A stretch of 64,000 bases of DNA from Bacillota bacterium (GTDB lineage: Bacteria > Bacillota > Sulfobacillia > DUSP01 > JBFMCS01), in assembly GCA_040754315.1 (NCBI GenBank), contig JBFMCS010000052.1:29309-93308 (forward strand). Reading direction: 5' to 3'. The position numbers and the translations under genes are program-made. A model generated the notes under the pieces. The model did no database searches. It worked only from the letters and a program-made list of their open reading frames with translations, and was not told the origin of the DNA. This document shows, in pieces, positions 61,021-64,000 of the stretch (its first letter is position 1; every line of letters starts with the position of its first letter).

Positions 61021-61653
61021 GTGTTTGACTTCTCCCAGCTTTCACAGGCGGTTATCAAGGGGGATGCCTCGGCTGTAGAGGCCTTTGTGAAGCAGGCAGT
61101 GGACGCCGGGACCCCCGCGCAGGATATCTTGGACAAGGGCCTCATTGGCGGCATGGACATCGTTGGAGCCCGGTTCAAGAACCAGGAGATGTTCATTCCC
61201 GAGGTGCTCATGTCGGCCAAGTCCCTCTACTCCGGCCTGGCGGTGATCAAGCCCCTCCTGGGCGAGGGTGCCTCCGGAGGCCTGGGAACGGTGGTCGTGG
61301 GCACTGTCCGGGGCGACGTGCATGACATAGGGAAGAACCTGGTGGCTCTCATGCTGGAAGGGGCCGGGTTCGCCGTGAAAGACCTGGGTGTGGACGTGCC
61401 CCCCGAGGGTTTCGTGCGCGAGGTGAAGGCATCCAATGCTGGCTGCGTAGGGCTGTCGGCCCTGCTCACCACAACCATGCCCGCGATGAAGGAGACTATT
61501 GACGCCCTCAAAGAGGCTGGACTCAGGGACAAGGTCAAGGTAATTGTGGGTGGCGCCCCCGTCACCCGCAAGTTCGCCGAGAGTATAGGGGCGGACGGCT
61601 ACGCCGCGGACTCCGTGTCTGCCGTGGATGCGGTTAAGGATCTTCTCAAGTAG
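61021..61653 (+). CDS. Methyltransferase corrinoid protein
   Basis: A 210 aa MttC-type protein with VRGDVHDIGKNLV (cobalt-ligand His), LSALLTTTM and VGGAPVT. GTG 61021 has AGGAGG 8 bases away and gives the same length as the other 210 aa carriers; GTG 61012 overlaps the ribosome site. Partner of the 59537 and 57891 methyltransferases. Followed by the CysK-like gene at 36 bases. Confidence 0.92.
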   Translation: MFDFSQLSQAVIKGDASAVEAFVKQAVDAGTPAQDILDKGLIGGMDIVGARFKNQEMFIPEVLMSAKSLYSGLAVIKPLLGEGASGGLGTVVVGTVRGDVHDIGKNLVALMLEGAGFAVKDLGVDVPPEGFVREVKASNAGCVGLSALLTTTMPAMKETIDALKEAGLRDKVKVIVGGAPVTRKFAESIGADGYAADSVSAVDAVKDLLK

Positions 61654-61689
61654 AGGGCGTTCCCCAATCCTCGACCTGGAGGGTAGCCC

Positions 61690-62622
61690 ATGAGACACAA
61701 GGTGGACCACATCCTGGAGTGCCTCGGCGAGACACCCCTGGTGAGGCTTCGCCGCATTCCGGACCGGGGGTCCGCCTCGGTCCTGGTGAAGTTCGAGGCT
61801 GTCAACATAGGCGGGAGCATCAAGACGCGTTCCGCGTACGGAATGGTTACCGCGGCGGAGGAAGCGGGCCTTCTGAAGCCCGGTTCCATCATAGTGGAGT
61901 ACACCAGCGGCAATCAGGGTATCGGCCTAGCGATGGTCGCGGCCGTCAAGGGTTACCGGTGCAGGATCGTCATGCCCGAGACCATGAGCATGGAACGGCG
62001 CAGGATAATGGAGGCTTACGGGGCCGATATATGCCTCACACCTGCCGGCGCCAACATCACTGAGGCCATTGACCTGTGCGTTCAGCGGGCCCGGGCGATG
62101 GCCGAGGAGGACCCCAAGGTATGGCTGGCGAACCAGTTTGCCAATCCCGCCAACCCTGAGATCCACCGCCTCACCACCGGGAAGGAGATTCTGGAACAGG
62201 TAGATGGACCTGTCGATGCCTTCTGTGCCGGCGTCGGCACCGGCGGCACGCTTACGGGGGTTGGAAGGGCCCTTCGCGAGGCTAACCCCCAGGTAACCCT
62301 GGCGGCCGTGGAGCCCACCAAGGCGGCGGTGCTCTCCGGTTCCACCGATATAGGGCACCATGCAATGCAGGGCATGGGGGATGGTCTCGTCCCGGACGTG
62401 CTGGATATGGAGCTCGTCGACCAGATAATCCTGGTTGAAGACGAGGATGCCCTGGAAACAGCAAGGCGGCTGGCGCGGGAGGAGGGGCTCCTATGCGGCG
62501 TTTCCTCAGGGGCGAATGTGTCCGCCGCCCTGGTACTGGCAAGGGAGCTGGGGGAAGGCAAGACCGTGGTAACAGTGTTGCCGGATACCGGCGAACGATA
62601 TCTTAGCACTGAACTGTTCTGA
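61690..62622 (+). CDS. PLP-dependent cysteine synthase family enzyme
   Basis: A 310 aa fold-type II PLP enzyme (CysK/CysM group). The PLP lysine is in NIGGSIKTRSAYGM, where classical CysK has SVKDR. Substrate loop TSGNQGIGLA and the phosphate-cradle GVGTGGTLTGVGRAL are intact; CGVSSGANVSAAL is near the C-terminus. It is the fourth gene of a methyltransferase operon, so it might act on the demethylated product (beta-elimination or replacement) rather than make cysteine. No serine acetyltransferase is near. Confidence 0.85.
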   Translation: MRHKVDHILECLGETPLVRLRRIPDRGSASVLVKFEAVNIGGSIKTRSAYGMVTAAEEAGLLKPGSIIVEYTSGNQGIGLAMVAAVKGYRCRIVMPETMSMERRRIMEAYGADICLTPAGANITEAIDLCVQRARAMAEEDPKVWLANQFANPANPEIHRLTTGKEILEQVDGPVDAFCAGVGTGGTLTGVGRALREANPQVTLAAVEPTKAAVLSGSTDIGHHAMQGMGDGLVPDVLDMELVDQIILVEDEDALETARRLAREEGLLCGVSSGANVSAALVLARELGEGKTVVTVLPDTGERYLSTELF

Positions 62623-62757
62623 TAGACTACGGAGGTGATGGGCAAGAAGAGACATCGGCTCTCACACAGGCACGGCACGGCCGTGCGAGGGCGAGGCTCG
62701 CCAATTTAGAGAGAATTGCGTGGGAACTGGCAAGAAGAGTACGAGGAGGGGTAAAGA

Positions 62758-63921
62758 GTGAATTACAGGAAACTGACCCTGGTGATGCTTTCCTTGTTCC
62801 TTGTTATATCCCTCGTGGCTGGGTGCGGATCCACACCAGCGGCCCCGGCTGAGCCCGCCGATGAGGAGGAGCCCCCCGCTGAGGAACCGGAGGTAATCAA
62901 GATAGGTTTCGTCAACCACCTCACTGGGGACGCGGCAGTCTACGGCACCAGCATGAAGAAAGGCGCAGAGGTGGCCCTGGCAGCGATCAACAACATGGGC
63001 GGCATAGACGGCAAGAAGATAGAGGTCGTTTTCGAAGACGACAGGCTCAATCCCACTGATGCCATTTCCGCTGTGCGGAAGCTGCTTGAGGTAGACAAGG
63101 TTCCCGTTGTCATTGGCTCATCCAGCAGCACCATTACCCTGTCGATACTCCCGCTGGTGCAGGAGATGGGGGCAATTCTCATGAACTCTGTCTCCACGGC
63201 CCCCAGCCTGAGAGAGTACCCTGGCACCTACTTCGGTTTAATGCCCACTGACGAGGCCCAGGGTCTGGAGTGGGTCAACTTCGCCAGGGACATCGAAGAG
63301 ATGAGCGCTGCAGTGATGTACATCAACAATGACTACGGTATCGGCGTGAAGGAGGCCTTTGCCAAGGAATTCGCGGCGGCCGGAGGAAATCTCCTCATAG
63401 CCGAGCCGCACGATGTCGGCAAGGCTGACTTCCGCACCGAACTCCTCAAGGTCAAGGCCAAGGATCCAAAGCTTGTGTTCATCGTTTCCCACGTCAAGGA
63501 AGGCTCCATAGTATTCAAGCAGGCTCGGGAGCTGGGAATGGAAGTACAGTGGGTGGGCGATACGGCCTTGGAGAGCAAGGAGGTCATCGACCTGGCAGGG
63601 CCCGCGGCGGAGGGACTTATCTGCCTGAGGGTCGGTTCCAAGCAGACACAGGAGTACGAGCAGTTTGCCGAGGCATTCCGCAGCCTCCACAACGAAGAAC
63701 CCACCATCTGGTCGGACTTCGCCTATGATACCATGTGGCTGGCAGCCAAGGCCGTTGCCGAGGCAGGCACGGATCCCCAGGCTATCCGCGACTACCTGTG
63801 GAACGTGAGGGAATACCCTGGGGCATCTGGCAAGAAGACCTTCGACGAGGATGGTATCGCCGCAGGGGTGTATGAGCGTTACGTAGTGAAGAACGGAGAG
63901 TTCGTGCTCTGGCAGCCATAA
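62758..63921 (+). CDS. ABC transporter substrate-binding lipoprotein (Liv type)
   Basis: A 387 aa Peripla_BP_6 protein. The signal peptide ends in ISLVAGCGS (lipobox), followed by a short acidic, proline-rich linker (residues about 24-42) and EVIKIGFVNHLTGDAAVYGT. GTG start after GAGGAGGGG. No permease follows before the window ends; liv permease genes may continue to the right. A different sequence from the 20883 binding protein, suggesting a different ligand. Likely delivers the substrate of the 57891/59537 methyltransferases. Confidence 0.9.
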   Translation: MNYRKLTLVMLSLFLVISLVAGCGSTPAAPAEPADEEEPPAEEPEVIKIGFVNHLTGDAAVYGTSMKKGAEVALAAINNMGGIDGKKIEVVFEDDRLNPTDAISAVRKLLEVDKVPVVIGSSSSTITLSILPLVQEMGAILMNSVSTAPSLREYPGTYFGLMPTDEAQGLEWVNFARDIEEMSAAVMYINNDYGIGVKEAFAKEFAAAGGNLLIAEPHDVGKADFRTELLKVKAKDPKLVFIVSHVKEGSIVFKQARELGMEVQWVGDTALESKEVIDLAGPAAEGLICLRVGSKQTQEYEQFAEAFRSLHNEEPTIWSDFAYDTMWLAAKAVAEAGTDPQAIRDYLWNVREYPGASGKKTFDEDGIAAGVYERYVVKNGEFVLWQP

Positions 63922-63939
63922 GAGGGTTCGCCTGACCGA

Positions 63940-63953
63940 GCGGGGGCCCCCGC
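63940..63953. terminator. Perfect GC palindrome after the last gene
   Basis: GCGGGGGCCCCCGC, 14 bp, 18 bases after the stop at 63921. A second GC-rich run follows. No T-run, so it may be a processing or pausing hairpin rather than a true terminator. Confidence 0.35.
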
Positions 63954-64000
63954 GGCCACCCGGCGGCCCCCCCCGCAAAGATGGGCGGCCATGCCAAGCA

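Noticed and set aside
62638..62709. 23-codon ORF (MGKKRHRLSHRHG...) between the CysK-like and binding-protein genes
   Set aside because: GGAGGTG directly abuts the ATG and the sequence has no family resemblance; probably chance, with small hairpins in the same stretch.

Overview
The window comes from a GC-rich, Gram-positive-type anaerobe, probably a Firmicutes member of the Clostridia in the broad sense. The signs are strong GGAGG ribosome sites with many GTG/TTG starts, a YteA-type DksA-like protein typical of spore formers, an agr-type quorum-sensing locus, a tungsten-type aldehyde:ferredoxin oxidoreductase, ferredoxin-dependent IorAB, and a very large set of corrinoid-dependent methyltransferase genes. 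I found no rRNA, tRNA or CRISPR array.

The dominant theme is demethylation of quaternary or tertiary methylamines. I count nine MttB-superfamily (COG5598) methyltransferases without an in-frame amber codon, five small corrinoid proteins with the DxHxxG cobalamin motif, and one dimethylamine methyltransferase (mtbB, 48189-49583). The mtbB reading frame is interrupted by a TAG at exactly the place where MtbB carries pyrrolysine. Supporting genes include branched-chain-type ABC uptake genes, an APC permease, a proline racemase, DUF1638, a QueG-like Fe-S protein, and a cobalamin-riboswitch operon (cobU-cobT-cobS-cobC) that assembles the B12 nucleotide loop. No acceptor methyltransferase (MtbA/MtgA type), no RamA-type corrinoid activase and no pylTSBCD genes lie in the window, so these must be elsewhere.

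Layout. 1-1.1 kb: purE and partial purK. 1.5-3.2 kb: decayed IS3, IS256 and IS1595 fragments. 3.5-6 kb: DMT_YdcZ protein, DUF1638, FAD oxidoreductase. 6-12 kb (minus): AOR, ferredoxin, Fe-alcohol dehydrogenase, metallophosphoesterase, APC permease. 12.4-19.1 kb (minus): PucR regulator, mttB, corrinoid protein, mttB, mttB. 19.3-26.1 kb (minus): liv-type ABC transporter with an embedded MFS gene, and a QueG-like protein. 26.5-33.1 kb (minus): corrinoid protein almost identical to the first, mttB, proline racemase, mttB, sigma-54 activator. 33.2-36.8 kb: mttB (plus), then corrinoid protein and PocR/AraC regulator (minus). 37-41.6 kb (plus): M48 protease, then riboswitch and cob genes. 41.6-46.3 kb (minus): DksA-like protein, split agr-type signalling locus, DUF2179 and DUF1893 proteins. 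46.5-51.8 kb (plus): aminotransferase, gutted sigma-54 regulator, sigma-54 promoter, pyrrolysine mtbB, mttB, corrinoid protein. 51.8-57.4 kb (minus): iorB, iorA, IclR, TAXI binding protein, CaiB-type CoA transferase. 57.9-64 kb (plus): mttB, mttB, corrinoid protein, CysK-like enzyme, ABC binding protein.

The inferred physiology is as follows. Methylated amines such as betaines enter through ABC/APC carriers. Dedicated MttB-type enzymes move a methyl group to a cognate corrinoid protein, and a distant methyltransferase passes it to tetrahydrofolate or CoM-like acceptors. The demethylated backbones are processed by racemase, oxidoreductase, AOR/ADH and IorAB enzymes. Each sub-cluster has its own regulator type (PucR, sigma-54 EBP, PocR/AraC, IclR), which suggests that each serves a different substrate.
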